64,000 nucleotides of DNA from positions 496,001 to 560,000 of the forward strand of contig NZ_JAPMLQ010000002.1 of assembly GCF_026410305.1 (NCBI RefSeq), written 5' to 3'. A program made the position numbers and the translations under genes. The stretch is from Sulfitobacter sp. F26204. Lineage in GTDB: Bacteria; Pseudomonadota; Alphaproteobacteria; Rhodobacterales; Rhodobacteraceae. The notes beneath the pieces are model-generated. The model saw only the letters and a list, made by a program, of their open reading frames with translations, was not told the origin of the DNA and ran no database searches. Shown one piece after another: positions 26,682 through 37,100 of this stretch; within the stretch, counting starts at the first letter, position 1; every line of letters begins with the position of its first letter.

Positions 26682-29600
26682 ATGAACACCAAAGATAAAA
26701 GCGCCAAGGTCGGCGAAGATATTGCCATTGTTGGTCTTTCGGTCAACGTCCCCGGCGCGGCCGGAGTCGACGCCTATTGGGCCAATCTGCGGGATGGGGT
26801 GGAATCTATCCGTCGGTTGAGCGAAGAGGAATTGCTCGATCGGGGGGAAAACCCAGAGGCAATCGCACGCAAGAATTATGTGCCCGCCGCAGCGACACTT
26901 GAGGGATTCGATACCTTCGATGCGGACTTCTTTGGCTTTTCACCAAAAGACGCAGCTATTCTTGATCCACAGCATCGCAAGTTCCTTGAAGTGGCTTGGG
27001 AAGCAATGGAACAGGCCGGCCATCCGCCCGAGACCCTGACCGGGCCTGTTGGCGTCTATGCGGGCTGTGGCATGGGCAGCTATTTTTATTTCAACATCTG
27101 TTCCAATCCCGAACTGGTGGATGATGTCGGCATGTTCCTGTTGCGCCATACGGGCAATGACAAGGATTTCCTGTCTACGCGGGTAAGCCATGTATTCGAC
27201 CTGAAGGGACCATCGATCAATCTGCAAACGGCTTGTTCGACCTCTCTGGTGGCGATTCACTATGCTTGTCAGGCGTTGCGGGCGGGCGAAGTGGACATGG
27301 CTTTGGCCGGTGGTGTCACCATCGAGTTACCCCATGGCCGTGGATATGAATTCAAGGAAAACGAAATTCTGTCGCCTGATGGTCATTGCCATGCCTTTGA
27401 TCATCGCGCCCAGGGCACAGTTTTTGGATCCGGGGCGGGCGCGGTTGCCTTGCGCCGGCTGTCTGATGCCATCGCGGATGGCGATCACATCTGGGCCGTC
27501 ATCAAAGGGTCTGCTGTCAATAATGATGGTGCGGCCAAAGCGGGATACCTCGCGCCATCCGTTGACGGCCAGACCGCTGCCATTGCTGCGGCATTGGATG
27601 CCGCAGGTGTCGCGGCGCAATCCATCGGCATGATTGAATGTCACGGCACCGGCACCTATCTGGGCGACCCGATCGAAGTTGCCGCCCTGACCGAAGCTTT
27701 TCGTGCCGAGACCGATGCCGTTGATTTCTGCCGTATCGGTTCGGTGAAAACAAATATCGGGCATCTGGATACTGCTGCCGGTGTTGCCGGCTTTGCGAAG
27801 GCCACGCTTGCACTGCATCACAAACAGATACCGCCTTCGTTAGGGTATGAAGCGCCGAACCCTTCAATTCCCTTTGAAGGATCGCCTTTTCGCGTCAACG
27901 ACAGGTTGTCGGAATGGGTGTCTAACGACACGCCACGTCGTGCGGCCGTCAATGCACTGGGCGTGGGGGGCACCAATGCTCATACGATCTTGCAAGAAGC
28001 GCCTGAACGCCGGCCCAGCGACGAAAGTGACTGGCCGTTCCAGGCGCTGGTTGTTTCTGGTGCTTCCACCGCCGCGCTTGACGCAAACACAAAGGCACTT
28101 GCGGCGCATTTGAGGGCCCATCCTGAACAACCTCTGGCAGATGTTGCCTTTACGTTGAAAAACGGACGCCGCGCATTTGACAAGCGACGTGTTGTCGTTG
28201 CCGAGACCCACGAAGAAGCGGCCGATCTGCTGGAGGCGGCAGATACGCGTCGTGTTTTCACCCATGAATCCTTGGGCGAAAACCCTGAAGTTGTCTTTAT
28301 GTTCCCCGGTGGCGGGGCCCAATATGCAGGCATGGCGCGGGACCTTTACGAGACCGAGCCTGAATTCGCCGAATGGATGGACCGTGGGTTGGACCATCTG
28401 TCGCCTCAGCTTGATTATGACATCCGGGCCCTGTGGTTGCCGGATGCAGAAATGGCAGAAGAGGCGATAAAAGCTCTGAAGAAACCTTCGGTGCAGCTGC
28501 CGCTCATTGCCATCGTTGAATACGCGCTGGCAAAGCTTTGGATGTCTTGGGGGGTGCAGCCTGCTGCACTTGTTGGGCATTCCATGGGCGAAAACGTCGC
28601 GGCCTGTCTTGCCGGTGTGATGACATTTGAAAATCTGATTGATCTGGTCCTCTTGCGTGGCCGACTGTTTGACGAAGTGCCCGCAGGCGGCATGCTGTCG
28701 ATCTCCGCGCCGCTCGGCACCATCAAACCGTTACTGGGTGATGACCTCGACATCGCTTCGATCAACGCGCCGGAACTGATCGCGGTTTCCGGTCCGCAAG
28801 GCGCACTTGAAAAGATGCAGGAGCGTTTGGATACGGCCGAAATCGACTACCAGCGTATCGCCATCGACATTGCCGCGCACAGCCGGATGTTGGAGCCGAT
28901 TCTTGCGCGTTATCGTGCCTTCCTCGGCACTCTTGATCTGCGTCCACCTCAACTGCCCTTTGTTTCAAACCGCAGCGGCGACATGATCACGGATGAGCAG
29001 GCGACCAGCCCCGACTACTGGGTTGGCCAATTGCGCAATACCGTCAATTTTGCCGACTGCATCTCTACTCTTTCGGCACCGCGAAAACGCGTCTATCTTG
29101 AAGTCGGCCCTGGCAAGGCTCTGTCCGCTCTTGCGCAGATGAGTGCAGAGGTGGCTCCTGCACAGGTTCTCTCTTCGCTACGCCACCCCGATCAAGCGAT
29201 AGCCGATGATGCTTATTTCATTGCAGTTGTCGGTCGTCTTTGGGCCTGTGGTGTGAACGCCGATTGGTCACAAATCTGGGGTGAGGCACGGCGCAACCGC
29301 GTGGTGCTGCCAACCTATCGGTTCCAGAGGGCCAAATATTTTATCGAGCCCGGGCAGGCAGCCAAAGCGCCGGCTATACCGCGTCTCAAGCGATCCGAAG
29401 ATATGACGGAATGGGGCAGCATTCCCGCCTGGCGGCCACGATTTGCCGATTGCGATCTGGATGTAAGCACAGATCTTGCCGATACACCGCTGACCTGGTT
29501 GATGTTTGCCGATAACATGGGCTGTGGTGCACCAGTTGTGCAGCGCCTGCAAGATGCCGGTCATACAGTCATAACCGTCCGGGCGGGGGATGCCTTCGGG

Positions 29601-32600
29601 CAGGTTGATGACACAACCTATACCCTCGCCGCCGAGCAGGGCCGCCAGGGCTATGAACAACTGGTAGCGCATTTGCAGAAACGTGACTGCATGCCCGATC
29701 GGATTGGTCATTTCTGGCTGGCTGACGACCATCTTCCGCCGCGTGCGGGGTCGTCCGCCTTTGACAGGCACATGGAACAAGGGTTCTGGAGCCTTACCTG
29801 GTTGGCGCAATCCCTCTCCGAAGCGGGGCTGGAAAAACCTGTCCATCTTAGCGTTTTCACCTCGGGATCCGCCTTGGTGCGGAACGAAAACGTGCCGCAT
29901 CCCGAAAAAGCACTGATTGCCGGTCCCGTTGGGGTTTTCGCCCGAGAGATGCCCGGCGTTACCTGTGCGCAGATCGACCTTGAACCGCAGGAAACGCCGG
30001 TGGCACCGCGCAAGGGTCTGTTTGCAACACCCGCCTTGGCCGGCAAACTCAATGACGGGTTGGTGGATCAACTTCTCGAAGATCTGCTTGCGGCGCCTGC
30101 CAATATTGTAGCGGCCTATCGCGGGGAAAAACGGTTTGAACAGGGCTATCGCCCGATTTCGCTTGTCCCTAATGAGGTGCCGGTGTTCCGCGATAACGGC
30201 ATCTATCTGATCACTGGTGGCTTTGGTGGAATCGGCCAAACACTGGCGGCGGACATCCTGCGTCATCACAAGGCGCATGTTGTGTTATTGTCGCGTGACG
30301 CCCTGCCGGATCGCAAGGCATGGGAGGGTTACCTAAAGACCCGTGGCACGACAGATCGCGTCGCGCGCCGAATGCATGCGGTTATGCGTCTGGAAGAAAT
30401 GGCAAGGGATCAGGGCGGCACTGTGGAAGTGGCCAGCGCCGATGTGGCAAACCTTGCCCAGATGCGCCGCGTGATCGGTGGACTGGTTGAACGCCATGGT
30501 CCCTTGACTGGTGTGATACATGCCGCCGGAACGCTGGAGGATGCACCTCTACTGGCCAAGACAGATGCCCAGATCGAAGCGGTCCTGTCACCCAAGGTGC
30601 AGGGCTTGCGCGTGATTGATCAATTGCTGCCGGATGGCACGCTGGAACTGATGGTGCTGTTTTCCTCGACCTCGACAGCGACCCGATCTGCGGGACAGTC
30701 CGATTACGTTGCCGCCAACGCCTGGCTTAATGCCTTTGCCGTTTCGCGGACTGAGGGGAAGACCAAAGTGGTTGCCATCAATTGGGGGATCTGGGCCGAT
30801 GTGGGCATGGCGGTCAAGGCCTTGAACGGTGCTGCCAGCGATGTGCTGCCGCCGCGTGCCCTTGACGCGGCACTTCTGCTTACAGCAGGCGCGGATGCGG
30901 TTGGAGATCCTGTTTTTACCGCAGAGTTGGACACTGACAACTGGTTGTTGGACCACCACCGCACAGCCCGTGGCCAGGCGATCTTGCCTGGTACCGGTTA
31001 TATCGAATTGTTGGCCGAAGCAGCCGCAGCGCAGGGGCTGTCAGAATTTGAAATCCACGATTTGTATTTTCTGCGGGCGATGCCTGTCGAAGATGGCTCG
31101 CGGTGCGAGTTGCAAGTCACCCTGCATCCCGAAGAAGAAGGGTACGCCGCAGAGTTACGCAGTGATTGCCTGTTACAGGGTAAAGCCGGATGGCAGTTGC
31201 ATGCACAGGCCAATGTGAAGCCTTTGACGACATCGCCTCCACAAGATGTTGACCTTGCAGAGGTTTCCGCCCGCTGCAACAAGGTGGAGCGCAGCACGCC
31301 GGATCGGCGTTTGCGTTCTCCACAAGAGGGGCACTTGAAATTCGGACCGCAGTGGCACGTTCTCTCGGAAACCCGCATGGGCGAAGGCGAAGGGTTGGCC
31401 AGGCTGTCCTTGCCAGATGCCTGCCGTGCCGAAAATACGACAGTTCTGCATCCTGGTGTCATGGATCTGGCGACCGGTTGGGCCATCGGTCTGGTTCCAG
31501 GGTATGGCGCAACCCATCTTTGGGTGCCGGTTTCTTATGGCGCGATCCGCGTTCATGCGCCGTTACCGGCAGAAGTCTGTTCCTGGGTACGACTACGTGA
31601 AGGGCGGGGCGATTTCGCCCGCTTTGACGTTACGATTTGCGACAAAAACGGTAAGGTTATTGTCGACCTGGGCGATTTTGCGATGAAGCGATTGGAAGAT
31701 GGCCTTGCTGTCATGCCGCTTACTGCCGCCGAAGTGCGGTTTGACGACGAAAAATCGCCGCAGGAACGCAGCCCCGCGGAAGAACAACTCGCCTATCTGA
31801 CTTCGCAGGGGATCCGTGCCAGTGAAGGCCCCGAAGCCCTACGGCGCGCGCTGGCCTTGGGCCGTGCGCAGGTTATGGTGTCTTCGCTGCCGTTACAGGG
31901 ATTGATCGATCGTGCAAATGCACCGGTTGTGCAGCAGACCTCCGGGCAAAGTTTCGAACGTCCTGACCTCGACGGTAGCTATGTCGCGCCGCGCAACGGA
32001 ATCGAAGAGCGTCTGGCTGAGATGTGGCAGAACCTGCTGGGGGTCAGCCCGGTTGGCGTTGAAGATAGTTTCTTTGATCTTGGCGGTCATTCTCTGATCG
32101 CGGTGCGCTTGTTTGCCAATGTGAAGCGCGAATTCAAGGTCGAATTTCCAATCTCTGTGCTGTTCGAAGCCCCGACAATTGCAAAATGCGCTGCATTGAT
32201 TGCAGCGGAAACCGGTGATCCGGGTGCAACTGTGGGAGATGGCACAATAAGTGTAACACAAGAGAAATTCGAATTCCTTGTGCCATTGAACCAAAGCGAT
32301 CAACATGACGCGCCACCATTGTTCATTGTTGCAGGCATGTTCGGTAACGTGCTGAACCTGCGCTACCTTGCTTTGCCTTTTTCTGCTGAACGCCGGGTGT
32401 TTGGTGTGCAGGCGCGGGGATTGATTGGAGATATGGAACCACATCGCGATGTGGCCAGCGCTGCGAAGGATTACCTTGCCGAGATCCAGCGGATTCAACC
32501 GCAGGGGCCCTATCTGATCGCTGGCTATTCCGGCGGCGGGATCATGGCCTACGAGATGGCGCAACAATTGCGCAACATGGATGCAGATGTCGGCGTTGTT

Positions 32601-33122
32601 GCGATGTTCGACACGCCGCTTCCCGTGCGCCCAGTCTTGAGCAAGCCGGACAAGGCCCTGATCAAGATTGCGGAATTGCGACGTAAAGGTGTCGGCTATC
32701 TGGGCGAATGGGCCCGCAACCGATGGGCATGGGAACTGCAAAAACATGCGGGCATGCCGCCTGAGCAAACAGCGGCAAGTGAATTCAACAATCTCAAGAT
32801 TCAGAACGCCTTTCTCGACGCAGTGGGGAGCTATCAGACAAAACCCTGGGAAGGCCCGCTTACGCTGTTTCGTCCGCCACTTGATCTGCATTGGCAGGTG
32901 ACAGGGGGCAAATGGGTCAGCCGTGAACGCGAATTTGTTTTCGAGGACAATGATTGGCGCCGGTTTGCGCCGCATATGGAGGTGATTGAAGTGCCAGGTG
33001 ATCACGACAGCATGATGTTGGCACCGAACGTCACAACCCTTGCTCAGGAACTGCGCGAAGTCATTGCGCGGGCATTGGATGATCGGGGAGATGATTGGCA
33101 ACGGGCGACGGCAGCAGAATGA
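26682..33122 (+). CDS. Type I polyketide synthase, KS-AT-KR-DH-ACP-TE
   Basis: A single-module megaenzyme of 2146 residues. Ketosynthase (about 12-430): Cys185 in QTACSTSL, His in CHGTGTYLGDPIE and KTNIGHLDTAAG. Acyltransferase (about 535-865): Ser634 in GHSMGE. Ketoreductase (about 1175-1395): TGGFGGIGQ cofactor loop. Dehydratase hot-dog pair (about 1415-1700): LDHHRTARGQAILPGTGY and HPGVMDLATGW. Acyl carrier protein: LGGHSL with Ser at about 1805. Thioesterase (about 1880-2135): nucleophile in GYSGGG and His in GDHDSM. The KR precedes the DH, unlike the usual AT-DH-KR order. It should build and release one short acyl chain. The next gene overlaps its stop. Confidence 0.95.
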   Translation: MNTKDKSAKVGEDIAIVGLSVNVPGAAGVDAYWANLRDGVESIRRLSEEELLDRGENPEAIARKNYVPAAATLEGFDTFDADFFGFSPKDAAILDPQHRKFLEVAWEAMEQAGHPPETLTGPVGVYAGCGMGSYFYFNICSNPELVDDVGMFLLRHTGNDKDFLSTRVSHVFDLKGPSINLQTACSTSLVAIHYACQALRAGEVDMALAGGVTIELPHGRGYEFKENEILSPDGHCHAFDHRAQGTVFGSGAGAVALRRLSDAIADGDHIWAVIKGSAVNNDGAAKAGYLAPSVDGQTAAIAAALDAAGVAAQSIGMIECHGTGTYLGDPIEVAALTEAFRAETDAVDFCRIGSVKTNIGHLDTAAGVAGFAKATLALHHKQIPPSLGYEAPNPSIPFEGSPFRVNDRLSEWVSNDTPRRAAVNALGVGGTNAHTILQEAPERRPSDESDWPFQALVVSGASTAALDANTKALAAHLRAHPEQPLADVAFTLKNGRRAFDKRRVVVAETHEEAADLLEAADTRRVFTHESLGENPEVVFMFPGGGAQYAGMARDLYETEPEFAEWMDRGLDHLSPQLDYDIRALWLPDAEMAEEAIKALKKPSVQLPLIAIVEYALAKLWMSWGVQPAALVGHSMGENVAACLAGVMTFENLIDLVLLRGRLFDEVPAGGMLSISAPLGTIKPLLGDDLDIASINAPELIAVSGPQGALEKMQERLDTAEIDYQRIAIDIAAHSRMLEPILARYRAFLGTLDLRPPQLPFVSNRSGDMITDEQATSPDYWVGQLRNTVNFADCISTLSAPRKRVYLEVGPGKALSALAQMSAEVAPAQVLSSLRHPDQAIADDAYFIAVVGRLWACGVNADWSQIWGEARRNRVVLPTYRFQRAKYFIEPGQAAKAPAIPRLKRSEDMTEWGSIPAWRPRFADCDLDVSTDLADTPLTWLMFADNMGCGAPVVQRLQDAGHTVITVRAGDAFGQVDDTTYTLAAEQGRQGYEQLVAHLQKRDCMPDRIGHFWLADDHLPPRAGSSAFDRHMEQGFWSLTWLAQSLSEAGLEKPVHLSVFTSGSALVRNENVPHPEKALIAGPVGVFAREMPGVTCAQIDLEPQETPVAPRKGLFATPALAGKLNDGLVDQLLEDLLAAPANIVAAYRGEKRFEQGYRPISLVPNEVPVFRDNGIYLITGGFGGIGQTLAADILRHHKAHVVLLSRDALPDRKAWEGYLKTRGTTDRVARRMHAVMRLEEMARDQGGTVEVASADVANLAQMRRVIGGLVERHGPLTGVIHAAGTLEDAPLLAKTDAQIEAVLSPKVQGLRVIDQLLPDGTLELMVLFSSTSTATRSAGQSDYVAANAWLNAFAVSRTEGKTKVVAINWGIWADVGMAVKALNGAASDVLPPRALDAALLLTAGADAVGDPVFTAELDTDNWLLDHHRTARGQAILPGTGYIELLAEAAAAQGLSEFEIHDLYFLRAMPVEDGSRCELQVTLHPEEEGYAAELRSDCLLQGKAGWQLHAQANVKPLTTSPPQDVDLAEVSARCNKVERSTPDRRLRSPQEGHLKFGPQWHVLSETRMGEGEGLARLSLPDACRAENTTVLHPGVMDLATGWAIGLVPGYGATHLWVPVSYGAIRVHAPLPAEVCSWVRLREGRGDFARFDVTICDKNGKVIVDLGDFAMKRLEDGLAVMPLTAAEVRFDDEKSPQERSPAEEQLAYLTSQGIRASEGPEALRRALALGRAQVMVSSLPLQGLIDRANAPVVQQTSGQSFERPDLDGSYVAPRNGIEERLAEMWQNLLGVSPVGVEDSFFDLGGHSLIAVRLFANVKREFKVEFPISVLFEAPTIAKCAALIAAETGDPGATVGDGTISVTQEKFEFLVPLNQSDQHDAPPLFIVAGMFGNVLNLRYLALPFSAERRVFGVQARGLIGDMEPHRDVASAAKDYLAEIQRIQPQGPYLIAGYSGGGIMAYEMAQQLRNMDADVGVVAMFDTPLPVRPVLSKPDKALIKIAELRRKGVGYLGEWARNRWAWELQKHAGMPPEQTAASEFNNLKIQNAFLDAVGSYQTKPWEGPLTLFRPPLDLHWQVTGGKWVSREREFVFEDNDWRRFAPHMEVIEVPGDHDSMMLAPNVTTLAQELREVIARALDDRGDDWQRATAAE

Positions 33123-34126
33123 TGGCACAACCTGTCCCTTCAGTTCTGGTGGTTTTGTTGAACTACCGTACGGCAGAAATGACCTTGCGTGCAGCCGAAG
33201 CCGTCTTGGCCGATATGCCGGACGGGGCGGAACTGGTGATTGTCGACAATGCATCTGGTGATGGTTCAACGGGCATATTGACCAAGACGATCGCGCAGCG
33301 CGGCTGGGATGGCGGTGGCCGTGTGCGTTTGATTGCCTCGGCGGTAAACGGAGGTTTCGGGGCGGGCAACAACATCGGGTTTGCTGCGGGCATGTCAGAC
33401 GGCTCTGAGCCAGATTATTTTTATGTCCTCAATTCGGATGCGTTTCCGGACGAGGGATGTTTGCCCAAACTGATCCATCATCTGCAAATCACGCCTAAAG
33501 CGGGCATGGTCGGCAGCCATGTGCGAGGCGAAGACAATGTTGTGCATACGACCGCCTTTCGCTTTCCTTCCATCGCTGGAGAATTTGAAGGGGCAGCACG
33601 TACGGGCCCGATCTCCCGACTGCTGAAAGGGTCAATCGTCGCGGCAGCTTTGCCACAAACGGCCAAACCAGTGGACTGGGTTGCGGGGGCAAGCGTATTG
33701 ATACGGGCCGCGATGCTTAGGGAAATCGGTCAGTTTGATGAGACGTTTTTCCTATATTACGAAGAAACCGATCTGTGCAAACGGGCCGCGCTGGCGGGCT
33801 GGGAATGCTGGTATCTGCCTGATGCCCGGGTTATCCACATCGGCTCGGTCTCGACGGGAATGAAGGAATGGCGTCGTATTCCTGATTATTGGTTTGCATC
33901 GCGTAGACATTACTTCATCAAAAACCACGGCCGTCCCTATGCCGCCGCCGCCTGGCTGGCTCGGCTTGCGGGCGGCGCGATCCATATCCTGAGATGCAAG
34001 TTTTCCGGGCAAAACTCCCAAGATGCTCCGGGCTTTTATCGTGATCTGTTGCGCTACGGCCTTGGATTGCCCCTTGGCCCTGCCATAGCTACGACAGGTC
34101 GTTCCCCATCGGAGGAAAGTTCATGA
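33119..34126 (+). CDS. Family 2 glycosyltransferase (rhamnosyltransferase-like)
   Basis: A 335-residue GT-A enzyme: VLVVLLNYRTAEMTLRAAE, LVIVDNASGDGS, and the metal-site segment YFYVLNSDAFPDEGC. The later YYEETDLCKRAALAGW is the typical rhamnosyltransferase acceptor motif. I chose the ATG at 33119 (MMAQPVPSV), which overlaps the PKS stop by four bases. Its own stop overlaps the NRPS start, so PKS, transferase and NRPS are one translational unit; this suggests the sugar it adds is part of, or next to, the acylated residue. Confidence 0.9.
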   Translation: MMAQPVPSVLVVLLNYRTAEMTLRAAEAVLADMPDGAELVIVDNASGDGSTGILTKTIAQRGWDGGGRVRLIASAVNGGFGAGNNIGFAAGMSDGSEPDYFYVLNSDAFPDEGCLPKLIHHLQITPKAGMVGSHVRGEDNVVHTTAFRFPSIAGEFEGAARTGPISRLLKGSIVAAALPQTAKPVDWVAGASVLIRAAMLREIGQFDETFFLYYEETDLCKRAALAGWECWYLPDARVIHIGSVSTGMKEWRRIPDYWFASRRHYFIKNHGRPYAAAAWLARLAGGAIHILRCKFSGQNSQDAPGFYRDLLRYGLGLPLGPAIATTGRSPSEESS

Positions 34127-37100
34127 CTGCGACTTTTAATCCCCAAGGTTTCAGCGCCATACTGATGGGCGATGAATCCCTGACCATCGCCTGTGGAGAC
34201 ATGATGTTGGCGGGTGGGCATAGCCTTGTTGCTGTGATCACGCGGGATGCTTCGGTTCACGGTTGGGCCGAGGAAAAGGGGTTAATGGTCTTTGAACGCC
34301 CCACTGCGCTTTTGGGTGCGGGAATGTCGGCGGACTGGTTGTTGAGTATCGCCAACTTGCGCATGATCCCGACTGATGTACTTGCCATACCTCTTAAGGG
34401 CGCGATAAACTTTCACGATGGTCCGCTGCCGCGCTATGCGGGGCTGAACACGCCAGCCTGGGCGATCATGAATGGTGAGACCACCCATGGCGTAAGCTGG
34501 CATATGATCGAAGGTGGGGTGGACGAAGGAGACCTGCTGGCGCAGCAGGAGGTTGAGATCTCACCGGATGAGACAGCCTTCAGTCTGAACTCGAAATGCT
34601 ATGCTGCAGGGATGGAAAGCTTTTCCAGGGTTTTGGGTAAACTCGAAACCGGTACTCTTGATCTGCGATCCCAGGACCTGAGCCAACGCAGTTATTATGC
34701 CAAGCACAAAAGGCCCGACCAGATGGGCGTGCTGAATTTCTCGCAAACCGCCGAACAACTGAGCACTCTGGTCAGAGGCCTGGATTTTGGTGAATACTGG
34801 AACCCCCTGACGGTCGCAAAAGTGGCTGTAGCCGGAGATTTCCTGTGCCTGGGCAGCCTTGAAATTGCGCCACAGAGCGAGGGCGCTTGCGGCGAGATTT
34901 TGCAGGTTTCGGGGGACAATGTCACCCTTGGTACAGCGAGCACTCCTGTCATTCTGCGCGGTTTGAGCGACCTTGCGGGCAAACCCGTGAACGTTCAATC
35001 GTATTTTACCGTGGGTGATGTGCTGTCTCAGGATACCCTTTCTGTTCTGGATACCAAGGACGAAGCAGATTGGCGGGCAGCCTTGTCTGCTGCGGCCAGC
35101 CTCGACTCGCCGCTTGTCGATGCCGGGTCCGGTTCTGAAGATTTCAAATCAATTCCTTTGGTTCTGCCTGCAACCCTGTCGACAGAGGAACAAATCAGCG
35201 CTGCGGCCATGGCCTTTCTGAACGGCTGCGCCGTTGGTTCGGGCGTTTTGGCCCTCAAGGCGAATAGCGTCCATCCTTTGGCTGCGTCCTGGCTGCCCTT
35301 GTTTGTTGCAGTGGCAAGTGACGATCAAGTCGATAGCCTGACAGATTCCATCGCGTCCCAGTTGGAACGTGCCGCGACCTCGGAAGGAATGGCAGCGGAT
35401 CTCTTGCTGCGAGACCCGGTGATTGAAGGAAAGCAGACGCCGCAGATCGGCATCTCGCTGGATGCTGGCCGGGTTGCGGGTACTGTATTGACTGTCTGCA
35501 TCATGGGGCAGTCGGCGCAACTCATCTATGATGTTGGTCGCGTCAGCGATGCTGTGGCCAGATTGCTTTGTGATCGCATCAGCGCAGTCGGCAATGGGTT
35601 TGAAAAGGCGCAAACCCTTCGCGATCTTGAGGTCATGCCCGATAGCGAGGCGGCGATGTTGCTTGGCTGGAATGCAACCGAGCGGAACTATTCGCCTAAA
35701 ACCATCCATGCCGCGTTTGAAGCGCAGGCGGCCAAGACGCCTGACGCAGAGGCAATCGTTTTTGAAGGCGAAACTCTGAGCTATGAAGACCTGGACAAAC
35801 GCGCCAATAAACTGGCCGCGGTATTGCGAGCAGAGGGTGCAGGACCAGGCACGCCGATCGGTCTTTATGCCAAACGCAGTCTGGATCTGGTGATCGGGGC
35901 GTTGGGTATTCTCAAGGCCGGTGGGGCCTACTTGCCGCTTGACCCCGCTTATCCATCTGAACGGATTGCACATTACATCAACGACAGTGCCGCACCCTTG
36001 ATCGTGACCCAGGCGGCGCTGGCTGATCAATTGCCCGGACATCAGGCAGAGGTCATTGTGATGGATAGCGACCCGCGTATCGCGGAAGCTTCGGCGCAGA
36101 GATTGCCTGTATCGGCCAGTGCGGATGATCTGGCCTATCTGATCTATACATCCGGTTCCACCGGGACCCCCAAGGGCGTTATGGTCAGCCATGGCAATGT
36201 CGCCAATTTCTTTGCGGGCATGGATGACAGGATCGCCCATGAAGATGGGGCAGTCTGGCTTGCGGTCACTTCACTCAGCTTTGACATCTCGGTTTTGGAG
36301 CTCTTCTGGACCCTTGCGCGCGGTTTCAAGCTGGTGCTGGCAGGTGATGAATCGCGCACGATGGTTTCAAACGGCCCCATCGCTGTGTCTGACCGCAAGG
36401 TGGACTTCAATCTGATGTATTGGGGCAATGATGACGGTGTCGGGCCGAAGAAATACGAATTGTTGTTGGAAGGTGCGAAATTTGCCGATGCCCATGGCTT
36501 TAATGCGGTCTGGACGCCGGAACGGCACTTTCACGCTTTTGGCGGTCCGTACCCAAACCCGTCGGTGACAGGGGCTGCGGTGGCGGCGGTCACGCAAAAC
36601 CTCTCGGTGCGGGCGGGGTCCTGCGTCGCACCTCTACATCATCCGGCACGGATCGCCGAGGAATGGGCGGTTATCGACAATCTGACCAACGGACGTGTGG
36701 GTCTTGCCATCGCCAGCGGCTGGCAACCTGATGATTTTGTGCTGCGTCCTGAAAACACGCCGCCCGCCAACAAACCGGCGATGTATGTGGCCATCGAGCA
36801 GTTGCGCAAGATGTGGCGCGGGGAGCCGGTGGAATTTCCCAAGCAGGACGGCAGCATGCACGCTGTTGTCACGCAACCGCGTCCGGTTTCCAGGGAGCTG
36901 CCGGTCTGGGTGACCACGGCGGGCAATCCACAAACCTGGAAGGAAGCAGGCGAGATTGGTGCAAATGTCTTGACGCATCTCTTGGGACAATCGATCGAAG
37001 AAGTGGGCGACAAGATCAAGATCTACCATCAGGCACTGCGCGATGCAGGCCTTGATCCGAAGGATTTTACCGTCACCCTGATGTTGCACAGCTATTTGGC

